Source of the DNA: Eretmocerus hayati
Lineage: Eukaryota > Arthropoda > Insecta > Hymenoptera > Aphelinidae
Direction of reading: 5' to 3'
NCBI GenBank assembly: GCA_029851415.1
Contig: CM056743.1
Location: 23,660,905-23,724,904, forward strand
Length of the DNA: 64,000 nucleotides
In this document: positions 1-13,443 of the stretch, piece after piece
Layout: each line of letters opens with the position of its first letter
Position numbering within the stretch: position 1 is the stretch's first letter
The notes under the pieces: model-generated
What the model was told of the DNA's origin: nothing
Database searches by the model: none
What the model saw: the letters and a program-made list of their open reading frames with translations, nothing else
Made by a program: the position numbers and the translations under genes

Positions 1-1860
1 GTTTTTTTTCCCCGCACAAATCTTCAAACATAAACATGTCTCGAAGATTTCATTCCCCCCAAAAGAATTAGAGCAAAAGAGTTATCCAAATCATAGTCAA
101 ACTTCTGCAGTAATCGCATACACCCGATAGTTTCACCACGCTGCCCTAGTCTGGTCGAGCGTTGATCTCTACTACTGCATTGAGCCGCCCTACACCAATT
201 TCGATCGATCGACCCCAAAACTAAATCTGGCTCTCAAAAAACACAAATTTCTAACACAAAAGTAAACTCTAATCCTAGCCCATGTGCTTCCCAATCCCTT
301 CAACACACACATATCACAACAAAAAGAAAAATTACGATCACAAAAACTTACGTGTCACTCGTCGTTTTCCAAGTAGTCGAACTCAACGACAAGTCAGCCG
401 TTAAAAAAATTTCTTTCAACAGCACCCTCGTGCTGTTTCTTCTTCTTTTGTTGTTGTTCCTTGTTAACATTAGGGATCCTCCTGGGCCCAATTATTACAC
501 AGTCTGGCCCAAAGGGCCCTCCGACTTTCATATCACACACACTCGTTCAAAATCGGCATAATATCGCGCACTAATATTCCATCAGCAACGTTGTCGATCA
601 TCAGTGTTGTTGTCATGTGCAGTTTTTTTTTTACACAAAATTCACTTTGGTCAACCTTAATAATTATAGAACACTTTTTTCATCGTAACACATTCAATTG
701 ATGAAACTAGGGGGTTTGCACTCCGTTGATGTTATAACCACTACCTCCTGGCGCAGCTACTACTGCTGCTGCTGCCGCCTTTGCGATCGATCCGTTTCCG
801 CCACTAACACACCACAGTTGTGTGATGCCTGCTGCCTCATGGAGGAGGTCCCTCCGGCCCGGGCCAACGCCATTCCTTTAAACTATATCACCACACTAAT
901 TTTTCTTCTTTTTTTTATTTTTTAATTCTCAAAAGTTCAAGAATTTATCCATCTTTCTTTCTGTGAAAATTCAAAATTTTTTTCAACTTGGTGTACCAAT
1001 TGAGGTAATAATTGTTGTTACTGATGATGGCTTATGCAGTAAAATTGGTGCCAGCAATGTTGGCGCTGCTGGCGGCGCCCCAAAAGTGCAGCAGGGGGCT
1101 GCTTTTGCTTTTGCTGCTGCATCATCACTGAGGGCTAACGTTACGAATTCTCTCTACTTCACATATTCTGAGTGTATGTATATACATACTGAAATGCTTG
1201 GTTTGAAAAAAAAAGGGTGGGAGGAAGAGAGGGCAGGGGGTCGCTAGAGCGAATCTGGGGCGCGTCTGGCCAGTGCCACGGCTCGACCACTGTGCCACCA
1301 CCACCACCACCACCTCTACTACTACTATACTATTACTATGAAACGTCGCGCGCAGCTCTGCAGTCAGCCCCACTGACACACTGCGCAAGAGCTGCTGCAG
1401 CAGTACTGAGTACACTACCGGATATTTTTAAATATATATATATATATGTATGTATTTGCTGGAGATTTGTGTATATGAGGAGTTGGAGAGGGTGTATACA
1501 TGGGTAGTGGTTCTGAATTTCATGTGCGAGGGTACGAACTCCTTCGGCGAACGATTCGCGACTGCGGTAGATAGCCTTGCAAAGTTCTGAGTGAGCAAGC
1601 GATATTCAGCGTAAGAATACCCCACCATTCAGGCGTGGAAGGAAAAAAGAGGAGGAAGGATAGAGAGTTATCAGCACTGTTAAAGAGAATCGGTTTGATT
1701 TGAGGATGAATATATAGTTGAGGATATCGGTGAACCAGGATTATTGAAACTCTGAAATAGCGATTGGCTAATATGAGTACCAGGAACTATGATGATCGCT
1801 CTTCTTAAGTACTTAAATAGATTCCAGGAAGATATAATAAATTCTAGCCTCGCTAAAATT
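1..1860. other. Non-coding left edge, possible first exon and promoter of a leftward gene
   Basis: I see no credible protein gene here; the open frames are short and carry simple triplet runs (CCA and CTA runs near 1293-1330, CTG/CCG runs near 760-780 and 1060-1110). On the minus strand a good splice donor (ACAC then GTAAGTTTTT) falls at about 352/351, and the region 1060-1420 is richer in CG than its surroundings. This would fit a 5' untranslated exon and promoter of a gene that continues beyond the left edge. That is inference only. An AT dinucleotide run lies at 1430-1448. Confidence 0.25.
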
Positions 1861-1867
1861 TAGTATA

Positions 1868-2728
1868 CACTGACGGTCAAAAGTTTCAGGACACCTGAAA
1901 ATTTTTTCTCCGATTTTGTAAGTGGAAGTACTAGGCTCTAACTCGACCAAAAAGGATTTCATCAAGGCTCATGCACTTCAAGATGGCATTATTCATTTTT
2001 AAAAGTACAAATCTGGATCTTCCCCATTTTTGAGAAAGTCCCGATTTTGATGATATTTGGAAGAATCTCCTAGCTCCGGCATCTCAAAGGTACAGGAATA
2101 TTCTGGAATGGATTCTAAGAGATATCGAAGGTTCAAGTCTAGAGGTTCAAAATCCGTTTTCCAACATCCTTCTACGTTACTTCCATTTCGAGCTATATTT
2201 TAGCTAGAAGATGTTATATAGCTAGAGCCATATAACGTTTTGTGTGAAAAAAGATTTTTTGCAAAAACTAACACCTAAATTCGAAACAGACAGACAAACG
2301 CGTTTTAAGGGGAATGTGATCCCTGATCCTGGTCTTCTATGTCATGATGAAGAGAATGAGAAACCTTTGAAACACGCCACAAAAAGTGAATTTCCTCGTC
2401 ATTTTCTAATATGGGTGGTCATAGCTCAGAGATGACGTAGAAGGATGTCACAAAACGGATTTTAAAGCTCTAGACGTGTAATTTCAGATTTTTTAAGATC
2501 CATTCCAGAATATTCCTGTACCTTTGAGCTACCGGAGCCAGAAGATTCTTCCTAATATCATTGAAATTTGCACTGATAAAAATTAATAATGTTTTCTTGA
2601 AGTACATGGGAAGACCTTCAAAATGAGCCCTGATAAAGTTCTTTTTAGTCAAGTAGAGCCTACTACTTCCGTCTACAAAACTGAAAAAAAAAATTTTTCA
2701 GGTGTCCCGAAACTTTTGACCGGCAGTG
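1868..2728. mobile_element. Foldback MITE with Tc1/mariner-type ends (copy 1)
   Basis: The element begins CACTGACGGTCAAAAG and ends CTTTTGACCGGCAGTG, which are inverted copies of each other, and it is flanked by TA on both sides, the target duplication of Tc1/mariner transposons. The inversion is not limited to the ends: long stretches of the left half (for example AGGTACAGGAATATTCTGGA near 2090) return reverse-complemented in the right half (near 2505-2530), so the whole ~860 bp folds back on itself. It has no transposase frame, so it is a non-autonomous element. Related copies are at 4634-5545 and 55999-56807. Confidence 0.85.
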
Positions 2729-2730
2729 TA

Positions 2731-4633
2731 TATGGTATAAACGGACGAGATACGAGGCACCTATCATTGGAGCAAGATTTCTTGACAGAGCTTCCATCGC
2801 TCTGATTGGCTGGGGTTCATACAACCCCTATAAAACCACAAAATCATTGGGAAGATATTAAGAACCCAACTCCAATATCATTATCAGTTTCAAATGTAGA
2901 GCTGATGGTAGTTTCCATCCTTATCTCCACACCATATTGAATTTATAAACTGTTAGAAAAGTGTGTAATATTAAGTTTGTGTTTCACTTGACTTAAGAAT
3001 AGGTGCTTTCCCAATTAGGCCGGTTCTACCATATATATTGAATGGCGTTTAGGAAGAGTTCGATTATTTTATATTTTTTTTTTTTTTTTCAATGTGACAC
3101 ACCAGAGCCCAATCATCTCACATTTACAAGGAATCTTTGCCTAATGGTTCCTGAACTCAGAGGTAGGGGAAATTTTCGGTAAAATAGAGAAGATCATTAT
3201 TATCGCACAGTATATTAGTCATGTCAACAGATTTTCCAAAACACTAATTATTTTAAGGGCATGATCAACCATTCAGCGGTGGTAAAAATGTCATACTTCG
3301 CATACTCTTGCGATAAGCACATGAGTTCGAGATAACTATTGCCCGATGCAACGACTGATTTTCGTATAATTTTACTCATATATTTCTCTTCAAATCGTGA
3401 GATTTTGAAGCTGTGGAAATAACAATATATGAGTCATTCCGCGCGAAATAGACCTACGCGAAAAAGGGTCATGTAGCAGATTGTTTTATTGACTTTTCCA
3501 TTTGATTCTATGGTAACAAAAAGTATGAATTTTTCACCACCCCATGAGAATGGGAAAATTTTCACGTTTCAATTTATCCCCTTAAATTATCCCTAACATC
3601 AACATTTTAGCTTTTTTCAATCAAATTCATGGTAATCGAATCACATCAGAGATACGGGTATACGGTTTGCAGCATTCGAAAGGACTTGAAAAAACCTATC
3701 GAAAGCGGTCTTGTAAAATTGATTGTAAGGTTATGGGGGGTTTTAGCAAGCGGAAGAATTGGAAATACAAGAATATCAATTTCTTATGAAGACATTTTTT
3801 TCTCCTCGAAAATTTCATATTTGCTGTAAAATGTTGTGTTCTTTCAGACATAATTGGTTACGAATATTTTTTTCGCTTCCTGGGGCCTGCATGAAAGAAC
3901 ACAACATTTGTATGGGGTCCCATGCGTGTTGAAAAGTTCATATTTCGTAACATATTATAATCTAATGAAAAAAACCAAGAAAACAATTAAAGACATGACC
4001 TTTTCTCGTTTGTCTGTTTTGCGTGGAATAATTCATATGGCACGTTGAAATCAGCCGAATCGAACACTCTCATGGAGTTAAATTTTGAGCTGCTTATGTT
4101 AAATAATGCAATTCGGCTTTTGGGGGCTTATCACTGCACAGAATACTGTTTATTATTATTCAGAAGAAGGAGACCATGTTTCATGCTGAAGAGACCATTT
4201 TGGAACACCTACATCATACCATATCGTGAACTTCATACGTTTTAAACTCGAAAATCATGCATTATTGACATCGGTTTTACTAAACGAAATTTCTCGTCTG
4301 AAAAACCATACATGCAAATATTCTCATTAATCTGTGCCGAGCTACGCTCAATCCATATGGGTTGGGTCCAAATCACTTCTTCATCTAGTTTGCATTTTAA
4401 GAAATCATGGAAGACAGAGCGAAAGTTAGGTAGATTTATCTTGATACTGCTAGAGAAATATTTTATAAATTTATTCCTAGACCATCGTAGTGATGATTTT
4501 GTCCAGCTTGCTCCAGAATGATTCTCCCAAACTCTCCTGCTGTAACTTTCCTAAAAAACTGTTACCGCTGATGAAGAATTGAAGAAGGTCTCGTCTCATC
4601 CACACTAGGCTCCAATCTTAGACTATTTTAAAT
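2731..4633. other. Intergenic, no gene seen
   Basis: Only short AT-rich open frames occur here and none resembles a known protein. One clean palindrome is present: ATGTTGTGTTCTTTCA at 3831-3846 is reverse-complemented at 3892-3907 around a 45-base loop. A T-run lies near 3072-3089. Confidence 0.5.
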
Positions 4634-5545
4634 ACATTGCGGGTGAAAGGTTTAAAGACACCCAGAAAATTTCAATTTAATTCTGTCAATTGAAGTACTA
4701 GACACTATTCTTGACCAAAAACGACTTCATCAGGGTTCATTATAAAAGTCCTTCCATCCAAGATTGAAAATTCCATGTTTATCTGCACGAATCCGGAATT
4801 TTTGATTTTCCATAGAGGTAGCGGCAATTTTGATGATTTTTTAGGGAATGTTCTAGTTCCTGATAGTCAAAGATACAGAACTGTTTTGAAATAAAACTTG
4901 AGAGACCCATGAGAATGAGTCTAGGACTTTAAAAACCATTTTAGGAGGTTTCTCTGCATTATCCTACCCTAATTATGACATTATCTCTGAGAAGAGTTTT
5001 TCCGCAGAAGATACCTTACTCAAAAGTGACGGAGGGATTCAGTTCTTTGGTGGCTATGTCCCAAAGGATTTTTGTTCTCTCGACTAAGATATAGGAAACA
5101 GATACTTGATACAAAGATTCCCCCCACCCCCATAAACGCATTTCTCCGTCTTCTTCAAATTAGAGTGCTATTTTTTACGGAAAAGCTCCCCTCAGAGATG
5201 ATGTCATAGTTCGGACTGGGAGTGACGTAGAGGGACGTTCAAATACGGTTTCTGAAGCTCTAGACGTGTACTTCTAGATTACACAAGTTCCAATTCAGAA
5301 AAATTCTGTGACTTTGAATATCAGGAGCCAGAAGCATTGAAATTGATACTTTTTAAAGCCAGGATTAGAAAGATCCTGATCCGTGCAGATAAAAATGGAA
5401 TTTGCGATTCCAAAGTACGCGAAAAAACCTTTAGAATAAAACCTAGTGAACTCTTTTTTCATCGATTACAGTATATATAGTAATTCAATTTGCAAAGTTG
5501 GAAAAAAATTTTTGGGTCTCCTGAAACTTTAGACCGAGACCACTA
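4634..5545. mobile_element. Degenerate foldback MITE, Tc1/mariner type (copy 2)
   Basis: The left end (TACATTGCGGGTGAAAGGTT) and right end (TTTTTGGGTCTCCTGAAACT, then TTAGACCGAGACCACTA) are decayed versions of the ends of the element at 1868-2728. Internal blocks such as 'ACTTCATCAGGGTTCAT' near 4725 and 'AGTGACGTAGAGGGACGTTC' near 5220 correspond to blocks in the other copies. No transposase frame is present. Exact ends are uncertain because the terminal repeats have diverged. Confidence 0.65.
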
Positions 5546-6106
5546 TCATTTTTGTTATCCAACTCTGGCAGAAAATCGCTTCCCTCCAGCTTTTCACCTG
5601 TTGAGATGAGTCTAACGAGATTCTTTTTGTAATTATAACTAAGTTGGACGACCTGCTATCCTGATTTTATCCCAGGCACGGTGAGTTGGTATAGCGATGG
5701 AGGGAGCTGAACGCGAACAATAAAAAAAAACTCTGACATTTCCTCGGACTGAAACGTACATTTCACGATATCATTTATTGTACTGTTTATCTTGAAAATA
5801 CTTAGAGTAATTTTCGGGATTGTATGTATAGCATAGAGTGGATTCTGAATGTTCTCAGGGTGGTGGTAGAGCGAGTGGGTAGCTAAATATCAGTTCTGGT
5901 CCGCGGAAATATCAAAGTCTTTTATTTCTTGCGTTCAGCTTCAACCATCACCACATCAACTCTCCGTGTCTGGGACGAAATCAGGATAGGATATCATGTA
6001 GCTTAGTCGATTACGAAAAGAATTCCGTCGGACTAATCTCAATAGCTGAAAAACTCGAGTGAACAGATTTTCTGCCAGAGTTAGATTTCAACGATGACAA
6101 CGGGGC
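5546..6106. mobile_element. Second type of foldback element
   Basis: The left arm (from about 5546, including CTCTGGCAGAAAATC at 5563-5577 and GCTATCCTGATTTTATCCCA near 5657) is reverse-complemented in the right arm (GGGACGAAATCAGGATAG near 5971 and GATTTTCTGCCAGAG near 6066). The two arms of about 250 bases nearly meet in the middle, so the unit is a large imperfect hairpin. The ends differ from the Tc1-type family next to it, and the element directly abuts copy 2 of that family. No coding frame is present. Confidence 0.6.
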
Positions 6107-8007
6107 AGTGTTGAGACAACCATACGGTCACTCTATTTGAACGTGATAGGTGAGCCCTAGTACAATAGCGGGAGCACTTGAGTTCATTCCCGTGATAGGA
6201 TTATACTTTGAGAGGAAACTGAGTTCAAACCTCTTCCATCAGTGAATATCTATACATATTCTCAAACTGAGGGAGAAAACTTCAGGAGACCGTCAATGGC
6301 AAGATTTTCACATTCAAAACGGACTCTACAATCGAAATGTAATACACTCCTCATCAGTATGTGGATTGGTTTACGTAGTCGAGGTCTTGACACCCCCCCC
6401 CCCCTTACCACAGTTTTCCGTAATTTTTTGTTTCCAAATATTTTCAGACCCTCTCCTCTTCCTTAGGGCCATGCGGTAGCCGCGCAAGCTAAATTTTGTT
6501 CCAAATATTATTCTCGAATTCTCTTGCGAATTAGGCCAAACGACGAGTTTAGCTATCTAATACGTAGTTTGTGCACGGTCTTGCAATAACCAGTAGAATG
6601 TAGTTGAATTCTTCCTTAAAATTTTCCATTGACCCAATAACAGGGTTAAATGAAGAATAATGATGAAGAACTTGGAGGATTCCATCAACGACGGAACATT
6701 TTGGACCATTTTGAGATTATTGTATACCCCCCCCCCTCCGCGAATGTCGAAGCTTGTAATCCCTGTACAAATTAGATACCTCAGTCCAATTTCTCTGTGT
6801 CCGTATATCATATATAGAAACCTAAGGCATTTGAGTTTCAATTTTTCAGTCAACATAAAAATTTCGGTGCAGGAACTTTTTGACAGGATTGAGATATACA
6901 ATCGAATACAATAATGCAGTTTAAAAATACCCAACAGATCTATTTGATGATCATAAATTTTTAAATGTTAATCAACATTTTTGGCAGGTCGTATGGAAGA
7001 GCAAGGATCAAGATAATTTTAACGAGATATTGACTGCATATTTGCACAAGACGTGTGTGGCGGTGTTGCTATTGTACGCGATGAACTGCTTGAATGAAAC
7101 TCGGTGTGATCTTCGTGGGGGGTCCAAAGAGCGCAAAATTACTGTTTGATGCGCCATCGTCACTAAATAAGAACGTGACAGTGTCAGGGCAGCACACGCT
7201 GCAGGATATATACGCTCTGCAGACTCATCAAATGCAAAATCCTTAGATTATCCGCGAAATTTAATTAACTAAAACTAGTGCAGAACTCTTTAATTCTATG
7301 CTAATCTGTATCGAATTTAGTGACTGGCTTTTGATCACTTATAGGATCTCAAGAATTTTAATTTAGGACAAAATTATGTAAGGTAAGTGTGCCTAATTTT
7401 GTCATCACTTATTTTATTTTGCGCATGATTTTGAATCATTTCAACATTTTTGATGCCTAAGCTCAATTCAAAATTTGTCTCAAAACCCAAAAAATATGAG
7501 CTAAGGTATATCAAAGGTACGATCGAGTATTATCTTTGTGAATTGTCTGTGATGCACGTGGCTTCGACTGCACTGGACCAAGAGTCATCTATGTTTGAAC
7601 AAATACTAATCTATTCTATTCTGAAAAAGGCATATGAAATGTAGAGATAAGTCTGAGTATCGTAAACCGGGGTGACTTTGGAACATTTTTTGACTTCCAG
7701 TTTGAATATCTCTACAATCCAAGATCATTTATAAACTTTGCAGTAGGTCATAATGTCAGTTTTGACTTCAACTACAACATGGTGCAGTTATTTTGCTTTC
7801 TCTGAAGAGAAAGCTTTGTTTCCACCCCAACGAAAATTTGATCAAATTTTTCATTAAAACCAACATATTATTCAACAAAATTCCTTTTATCTAAAAAAGC
7901 CGAAGACCATTCTCTTCCTCTCGCCAAAATCTATCAAATGTAGGTAACACTTTTCCTCCTAATGCCCTTCCAAACCCGTCAGAGACTCATCTTTGCACCC
8001 CTTTTTC

Positions 8008-8042
<35 letters not shown>

Positions 8043-8229
8043 TGTTTTCTATCGGACACGCTTTCTCTCTTTCTGTTCACCATATCAACTTTTGGCTTTC
8101 TACAAGTTGTGAAGAATCCAATTTCTGAGAGCCCAGTGATTTGGCAGCTTTCGGCTCCCAGTCAAATTTGATCCATGGGCTTTTTCAAGCAAAAGTGCTC
8201 GAATTTCGACTTTTAATACATAAATATCT
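6107..8229. other. Intergenic, no gene seen; homopolymer runs
   Basis: No credible gene was found. The open frames at 6557-6934 (minus) and 6660-6914 (plus) overlap each other and show no family signature. A 12-base C run lies at 6393-6404 and a 10-base C run at 6727-6736; both are places where sequencing length errors are likely. Confidence 0.5.
8015..8042. repeat. (GT)n microsatellite
   Basis: About 14 uninterrupted GT units are visible directly. Confidence 0.95.
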
Positions 8230-9840
8230 TTTTCTCACACGGTCTCACCACGAATTGAGTCACCTCAACTATGGTTTTTTCTGCAAGATCTATCGATTGG
8301 TTAATACCGAAATTTTATAAAATCTTCACAGATTTCAAATTTTCGAAAAAATCAAAATTTTCACCAAAAATTTCATTTTAACCCTTTTCAAACTCACTGC
8401 ATCGTAATTCCGTCTCAACCAAACGATGGATATTGTTAAAAAAACCTCAGACTAGAAGGCCCAAATCTCTCTAAAAAGCTTCCTCAAAAGAATAACTCAG
8501 AAAATAATGAGAAATTTTTCTTAGTATTCATTTTTTCCTCGTACCTTCTTTTATGACTCAGTTATCTCAATTGCAATGACCTGAACTATGGTTCTTTCTG
8601 CATTATCTATCGATTGGTTAATACCGAAATTTTATAAAATCTTCACAGATCTCAAATTTTCAAAAAAATCTAAATTTTCACCAAAAATTTCATTTTAACC
8701 CTTTTCAAACTCACTGCATCGTAATTCCGTCTCAACCAAACGATGGATATTGTTAAAAAAACCTCAGACTAGAAGGCCCAAATCTCTCTAAAAAGCTTCC
8801 TCTAAAGAATAACTGAAAAAATAATGGGAAATTTTTCTTAATATTCATTTTTTCCTCGTACCTTCTTTTATGACTCATTTATCTCAATTCCAATGACCTA
8901 AACTATGGTTTTTTCTGCATTATCTATCGATTGGTTAATACCGAAATTTTATAAAATCTTCACAGATTTCAAATTTTCGAAAAAATCAAAATTTCCACCA
9001 AAAATTTCATTTTGACCCTTTTTAAACCCACTAAATCGAAATTCCGTCTCAACCAAACGATGGATATTGTTTAAAAAACCTCAGACTAGAAGGCCCAAAT
9101 CTCTCTAAAAAGCTTCCTCTAAAGAATAACTGAAAAAATAATGGGAAATTTTTCTTAATATTCATTTTTTCCTCGTACCTTCTTTTATAACTCATTTATC
9201 TCGATTTCAATGACCTAAACTATGGTTTTTTCTGCATTATCTATCGATTGGTTAATACCGAAATTCATTTGAGTCTTCACAAATCTCAAATTTCCGAAAA
9301 AATCAAAATTTTCACAAAAAATTTCATTTTAACCCTTCTCAAACCCACTGCATCGTAATTCCGTCTCAACCAAACGATGGATATTGTTAAAAAAACCTCA
9401 GTCTAGATGGCCTGAATCTCTATAAGAAGCTTCCTCAAAAGAATAACTCAAAAAGTAGTAGAAAATTAGAATTAATATTCATTTTTCTCTCGTATCATCC
9501 TTTACGACTAATTTATCTCAATTCTAATGACCTAAAGACTTACTTATGCGCCATTCTGAATCGATTGGCTGATACGAAATTTTCATAAAATCCGTAAAAC
9601 ATTGTTCATATGAAAACTTTTTTGGGGGAAGGGAATTTCCACAAAGGACTCCAGTTTAATCATCTTTAAACCGACTATATCAAAATTTTCTCTTATTGTT
9701 AATCAAACAATAGATATTGTTGGAAAAACCTCCTATCAGATGACCCGAATCTCTCTGGAATGCTTCCTCGAAAGAAAAACTCAAAATATAGGATACTTTC
9801 TTTTTCGTTAAAACTATCATCATATAACGCCGTGAGAAAG
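8230..9840. repeat. Tandem repeat, five units of about 317 bp
   Basis: A block containing CTATCGATTGGTTAATACCG, then CCGTCTCAACCAAACGATGG, then CCTCAGACTAGAAGGCCC recurs at a constant spacing. The anchor word CTATGG (ATG at 8271, 8588, 8905 and 9222) is spaced 317 bases each time, and a fifth, more diverged unit follows with its anchor near 9546. The inner units are most alike and the outer two most diverged, the usual pattern of a satellite array shaped by unequal exchange. There is no coding frame through the unit. Confidence 0.9.
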
Positions 9841-12800
9841 CATTCTGCTAATCACTTTTAGCAGCGTATTTCTCTAAACTTGAGTTATTTTGCAGATCAT
9901 CGCAAAAAACAGGAAGTTCAAAGTCCCCCCATCACCCGGGGTGACTCTGTAACATGTTAATTCTTATGCTGACAGCGACTGCGATGCACAGCGGAGACAA
10001 ATAAGAATTTCTTGCATAACTCAGTGCCACACAAATTCTCGACCGATGATACAATTCGAACGAAATTCTTTCGAATTCTTTTTTGTCTAACAAGATGCCA
10101 TCCTGGAAATTTCGATTCGGGCACTTCTGAGGGGTCGAAACCGCGTTTGAAAGAGATGGAAACACAGCCGAAGGAACTACTTTCGTTCTATGCAAACGGC
10201 GTGTAGATGCACCATTGACCCAAAATACTGTGGGTATAATAGGTTTTCTCGAAAGGAAATTTCCGCGCCGACAACTTGAAACAAGTTTTGAGAGCATTGT
10301 AGCCTCTCTAAAGCACACGCTATCTTATAATAAAAGTAGTATCCCCAGGGATAGTGTGCCTAATTTTCTACCACATATATGAAAGATCTATTGGAAATTC
10401 ATGGGTTTTCTCGTAAAACCGTGATATCGTACCTCCCAAACATCTTCATGAGACGATCCTTGGCTCGTTTGACTGATCCTTTACACCCCTCAATCTCTAT
10501 GAGTTTGAAAGGTTCAAGCTCCTTAGGGTGAATAGTAGATACAGAAAAATACGACCGGAGAAAGTTGGGGCAAGAAATATGCACTTAATCGAGTGCAATA
10601 TTTTATTCTCATCAAAAAACCAAAATATCTTGACTTGGTCAACATACTTAAATGAGTCAACGTGATGTTATAACCAGAGTATAATTACTCATGTCTGGTG
10701 GACCACTACATATACCTACAAATCTGTAACCCAATAAAGTAGTTGAGAATTCCTTGATAACGGGTCTCGTTGTTTTACATCGAAAGAAAAAAATTCCAAA
10801 TACTATTCACGAAAAATAGACAGTTTCATTTACAATCCAATAAACTTTCATACTCAACGAGTTATCACCGGGACTGACTAGTTGCAGTATTATGGAATCG
10901 AATCCTTCAGAATCGTATTCAATGTCAGTGTCAAGTTTTTCGCCTGTAACATTTGAGTACCTATTCCGGCCATTTAATAATAAATAAGTCCCTTTTGATG
11001 GATTGTGTATAGAAAAATTACAGAGAGCCGAAAAAATCAAATAAAGTTCTTTGACCCAATAAGATATAGGAAGCTATAAGGTGACAGAAACCGATATAAT
11101 TGATGTGTTTCTCGATATATCAAGAGGTATACTTTTATGGAAGGCTTTAACGCGAAAGTGAACATGACCGTCGCCCATGATAATCTTCAGATAACAATCA
11201 TGACACTGCAAGGCCATTCAGGCCAGAATCAGACTCTATTAAAGCAAGCGGAATAATAAGGCATTTATATGCCTATATTTGGAAAAGATGAATTCGTGAT
11301 GATTATGACTCGGAGGTCGTGATTCTTCAATACACGTGTCGTAATTATATCTATAGAAGAACCCTAAGAGAAGTTTTTTTTTTTTTTTTTTTTTTTATTT
11401 AAGCAATTTCAATCACAAAAAGGATTATTTTGCTACAAGAATGAATACATATCTTCTTAAGCTAGTATACAATATTTCTCGGTTCAGATATTCAAGTTAC
11501 AATCTTTCAAAAAATTGAACAGTGTTTTGCAATTCTAAGAGAAGTTCATTTCAATATAACACATGAACAGCCATAAAATGACTAATTGTTAGCCATGTGG
11601 GTAAAGATTGTTCCATGATTATTTTTTACTATTTCGGTAATAGATATCAAATGATCTATATGACTGGCCACTACTCATTCGTGCATTTTCAAGTGGAGTG
11701 GAAAAAGTGGATGCAACCAATTGAAACACTCTTTATCTATCCAAGAATGATTGCAATGCCCAGTTATAATGTTACTTCCAGCCAAGCATTTTTTCGTAGA
11801 GAGAATATCCTTCAACCATCTCTATTGGCTCATAGATAAGGTCAGTGTCCCTAATTTGCCACAAATCAGTATCTTAGAGGTGCGCGCTCGCACAACTTGC
11901 ATAAATAGTTTTTTACTTTATAGTGCGAGAGTAATACCTACGAAGTTGACATTCTGGGCCGACTCAGAATGACCTCTGGATCTCTTTTTATTCTTTTGAA
12001 TGATCTGTATTGGTTTTGACTATACATTTGACTTTTTATCGGTAGTTACTAACAGCCATGCCAAACTAATAATCTTGTCATAAATGCGAGAGACTCCATT
12101 TTAAAATGACACATGAAAAATAGTGATGTCTCGGATCGGTTTCTCGTCATTACTTTAATTCTGTCTGTTATTCATTCCAATGCTGTACGAGTCAACCTAG
12201 CTATTATCAACTAATTACCACTAATTGCAACACTCCATGCACTCAAGTTGGGAACAAACTTCATCAATTTCTAAGCAGATTGCTTGAAGAAGAATCAATT
12301 TACCATCATTTTAAGATTAATCTTAAGAAATTGATTCTCATGAATGAGCTTCATTCCGTATATATATTTTCCACCCTAATATCGCACTAGACCTATTACA
12401 AACAATATCACATATACCGCAAACCCCTCCTGCTACCTGCATAATCAATTAGCAGCTTAGTAATAAATACTATATATCGATCCATGTGTGTCACTTTCAC
12501 CGGTTACAATGGATTTCTGAACATCTTCTTGGTCAGCCATTGAACCATCGCCACCACCACCGTACACCAGTCTCGAGCTCTTCAATATTTCAGCATTATC
12601 TGAATAATTTATTATTCGGCTTTGGCACTCGCCTATTCGTATAGATCGATCGGTCGGCACATTATACGTAGGTATATCGTTGCAATATTTCCGACCAAAA
12701 TACCCGAGAATATTATATGAATGATTCTGTGGAAAGTTCTGATAAAAGTATTCGTTTTTCAAGTTCGCACGAGCTAGCTAGCAACACTCAGTCATTTCTG

Positions 12801-13252
12801 AGTCAATTTTTTAAAAATGTATTATATTAGTGAACTTCTCTCGTGTATTAGTAATTTTGTGTTATACTCCTGACATTTTGCATTAACAAGTTTAGAGACT
12901 ACAGATAGTCTTTGAGACGCGGTCCCAACATCCTCGTTTTTTATACAGCAGTCTAATACAAGTCAAAACGTCAATTTTGTCTTTTTTGGACAAGTAGGTA
13001 ACTTAACTCTGAGTTTGCATCATCATACGTATCTGCGAACCTCGATGCGAAGTCGACAGTAGTTTTCATGCGTAGATACGCAGTTTAAAATTGTAATCAT
13101 CCCACATAATATATTCACCCCTACACGAATCGATATCAAAACCTCAGCTCGCGCACAAGTAGCCGAAATTTTGATGACGGATTTGCACAAAAAATGGTTG
13201 CACAGAGCTAATAATATATAATTAATGCGAAAGAGTCAAATAGTATATTATG
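9841..13252. other. Intergenic; small open frames of unknown status
   Basis: No recognisable gene was found. Three minus-strand frames are long enough to mention: 9932-10318 (128 codons), 10807-11040 (77 codons, ending in the hydrophobic-acidic run VYWIVNETVYFS) and 12457-12762 (101 codons). None has a known motif and I cannot link them by splicing. A 23-base T run lies at 11374-11396. A small palindrome near 12290-12340 pairs GAATCAATTT with AAATTGATTC. Confidence 0.4.
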
Positions 13253-13443
13253 ACACTGCACGTAGATGGGTAGTTTTGTACGAAGGACTGTTTATGGCAC
13301 GAGCGAAGCGAGTGCTATAAGTCCTTCGTAACAAAAATACCCATCTGCACGCAGTCTCATAAGATAATTTATGGCACGAGAATCCAAAAATCATGTTCAA
13401 AGTTGCGATTTTTAGGTTAGAGTGCTATAAAATCGTATAAGGA
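13253..13443. repeat. Composite hairpin repeat
   Basis: ATGGGTAGTTTTGTACGAAGGACT at 13266-13289 is reverse-complemented at about 13321-13346 (AGTCCTTCGT..AAATACCCAT), with the loop GGCACGAGCGAAGCGAGTGC. Next to it lies a block containing AATCATGTTCAAAGTTGCGA and TTTTTAGGTTAGAGTGCTAT. The same two blocks occur together, reverse-complemented, at about 59985-60165 in the hairpin cluster, so this is a dispersed repeat unit. Confidence 0.75.

Noticed and set aside
9932..10318. 128-codon minus-strand frame as a gene
   Set aside because: No domain or motif, no convincing splice partners, and an overlapping frame on the other strand; length alone is not enough.
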